From Acidimicrobiaceae bacterium (GTDB lineage Bacteria > Actinomycetota > Acidimicrobiia > Acidimicrobiales > Bog-793), in contig DAHUZG010000134.1 in assembly GCA_027306715.1 (NCBI GenBank), forward strand, positions 1-7,703: 7,703 nucleotides of DNA, given 5' to 3'. The position numbers and the translations under genes are program-made. Shown here in pieces: positions 7,601 through 7,703 of this stretch; within the stretch, counting starts at the first letter, position 1, and every line of letters begins with the position of its first letter. The notes under the pieces are model-generated. The model was not told the origin of the DNA. It ran no database searches and saw only the letters and a program-made list of their open reading frames with translations.

Positions 7601-7703
7601 TGTCGTCGATCGTCGAGCCGACGGCGCCCGCCAGCGCCCCGAACCCGCCGACCGGGGTGAGCGCGGCGCTCCCGGACCCGCCGCCCGGCGGCGAGGTCGT
7701 GGT
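4549..7703 (+). CDS. Large secreted Cys-paired beta-propeller-like protein with fibronectin type III domains (3' end outside window)
   Basis: I do not recognise a named gene. The frame is open for 1051 codons and reaches the window end without a stop. GTG 4549 gives a good Sec signal peptide: a basic start (VSRRAASWCR), a hydrophobic core AIAAVGAAFLVATCTVVVAS and probable cleavage after ASA at residue 36. The next upstream in-frame codon that matters is TGA at 4513; GAG at 4537-4539 is a weak ribosome binding site. Residues 65-728 are 14 repeats, each with two cysteines, of the form '(G/A)(V/I)SC...C.A.D..G.V..S..(P/A)F....W'. Residues 731-822, 828-921 and 924-1024 are three fibronectin type III domains (each with a 'SYTVTGL'-like strand), and a fourth may start near 1031. 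No membrane segment or wall anchor is visible; either could lie beyond the window. A role in surface binding, adhesion or polymer recognition is inference; no catalytic motif was seen. Confidence 0.9.
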   Translation, partial: MSRRAASWCRAIAAVGAAFLVATCTVVVASAPLASATGSAPLSWSYGQRIDSAVPSLQEPDPVVGMSCVSAGCVAIQAGSVLTSATPTTSSSWTIDNLDRYSLVGVSCVTTTSGSGCVIVDSGGNVLTSTNPFGSATWTTQSVDAGGGGFVGVSCDADGGADAYCAAVDANGYVVATTNAFTASTWGQPFGVDSITPTGISCTTSGCVVADGGVGAGNLYGGDPFSSPQSWSAPVSPSGIGYIYAVSCFDAGAGVSDCVAVGDGGDAAGSSSPYASPSWSSAHAVVAAGDYLVGLSCNSAGCAGVGSSSGGGFVATTPAGDPLTTSAWNQSASVPGWDLISVSCTSSSCAAGDRYGDVAVSSSFPSDSGWSEESPEVAPDPSISGVSCIDLGTSTGCVAIDGAGDVVATDDAFATLSSPPVWRSTHVDGTTPLSAISCVEDSSTAYCAAVDADGYVLTSNNPFASSPTWTKTAAPAYAEPGEGSTGASFTAISCVALAASVGCETGDGQGYLSYSTNLFTSPTSPSFATPLAFTGTGSSGQETGNNIAGLWCAPTAGGAECAATDNSNTDGFVTVSTDAFAASPAWSQAALDSSNSLAGISCAASSSGYGCAAGDDVGHVVSSSDAFGGGGWASTTLDSTGNGYPHLGAVSCAAPTAAPGATCALFDESGNAIASASAFAASPGWTSPTALFPDGLAGVACLPTSTTVTGCVAVSPDGFVFTGATPTASAPGAPTITSATAGDTTVKVAWTQGSGTVTSNNVYVYKLVNGTPTADGVQSTGSATTSYTVTGLTDGQTYELTVTAVDDGVESAPSGYSSAVTPAGLAAAPVLGAPTAGNDQVTLGWSTPNDNGSAISGYIVYWYGGCTASPCGGTPTTKTLGVVNSYTVTGLSNGTPYGFAVAAVNGVGTGPASSEEVGVVPATVPGQPGQPSATPGNAEVSLSWTAPGDGGSTITSYTINAFPCASSTSCSGSPFESPTFEGAPPAASAQVNGLTNGDYYQFDLVATNVMGSSGPSALSSIVEPTAPASAPNPPTGVSAALPDPPPGGEVV
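4669..6732 (+). repeat. Fourteen propeller-blade-like protein repeats with paired cysteines
   Basis: The repeats begin at protein residues 65, 105, 152, 199, 245, 294, 341, 385, 435, 491, 549, 599, 649 and 698 (bases 4741 to about 6732). They are 40-58 residues long, and the last is incomplete. Each opens with (G/A/S)-x-(S/W/A)-C. A second Cys follows after 4 residues (repeats 1, 4, 6, 7) or 8-10 residues (the others), then usually A-x-D/G-x-x-G-x-V, a PF or AF, and a Trp. The paired cysteines are 68/73, 108/117, 155/165, 202/207, 248/258, 297/302, 344/349, 388/397, 438/447, 494/503, 552/561, 602/611, 652/663 and 701/711. Residues 41-64 (starting PLSWSYGQ) look like the Trp-strand half of a repeat, which repeat 14 lacks. 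The beta-propeller assignment is inference from strand pattern and repeat length. Confidence 0.85.
6739..7620 (+). repeat. Three tandem fibronectin type III domains
   Basis: Domain 1 (residues 731-822) has TVKVAWTQGSG, SYTVTGLTDGQTYELTVTAV and a closing SAVTP. Domain 2 (828-921) has QVTLGWSTPNDNGSAISGY and SYTVTGLSNGTPYGFAVAAV. Domain 3 (924-1024) has EVSLSWTAPGDGGSTITSY, QVNGLTNGDYYQFDLVATNV and GPSALSS. These match the conserved Trp of strand B, the Tyr of strand C, the 'L-x-x-G-x-x-Y' turn and the 'V-x-A-x-N-x-x-G-x-G-P-x-S' end of bacterial Fn3 modules. Linkers are short and Pro/Ala-rich. Domains 2 and 3 carry an extra cysteine pair (866/871 and 964/970) that domain 1 lacks. Such arrays usually act as spacers or binding modules in secreted proteins. 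Confidence 0.88.

Overview
The window is high-GC DNA with strong G/C preference at third codon positions. It carries the conserved bacterial translation/flavin block infB-rbfA-truB-ribF, all on the + strand. The IF2 sequence (arginine-rich linker, an N-terminal domain with 'LNRSAGDVIRFLFLQGE', and 'SALQGLGIDDLL' at the G5 region), the GC content and the downstream Cys-paired Ser/Thr/Gly-rich secreted protein together suggest an actinobacterium, most likely Acidimicrobiia or a relative. That placement rests on recalled family patterns, not on a search.

Layout. Positions 1-1938 are the 3' part of infB (IF2), which is already open at the window start. A 98-nt spacer with a GC-rich inverted repeat follows. 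rbfA (2037-2495) overlaps truB (2492-3445) by the tetranucleotide ATGA. ribF starts 11 nt after truB, at GTG 3457, and ends at 4260. The four genes look like one transcription unit serving initiation (IF2), 30S maturation (RbfA), tRNA psi55 modification (TruB) and FAD synthesis (RibF). RibF is unusual: its FAD synthetase half is intact, but the riboflavin kinase half is shortened and lacks its hallmark motifs.

A 288-nt non-coding gap (4261-4548) follows and contains a degenerate 18-bp tandem repeat. From GTG 4549 to the end of the window (7703, no stop reached) runs one long open frame for a secreted protein. It has a signal peptide, then 14 consecutive 40-58-residue repeats, each with exactly two cysteines, then at least three fibronectin type III domains and the start of what may be a fourth. 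The repeats look like beta-propeller blades. The first repeat is preceded by an isolated 'W strand', and the last repeat lacks one, which is what a circularly closed propeller would show. The propeller part is extremely acidic and almost free of lysine. This protein is the most interesting object here. It is not part of the housekeeping operon by function, and its ligand is unknown.
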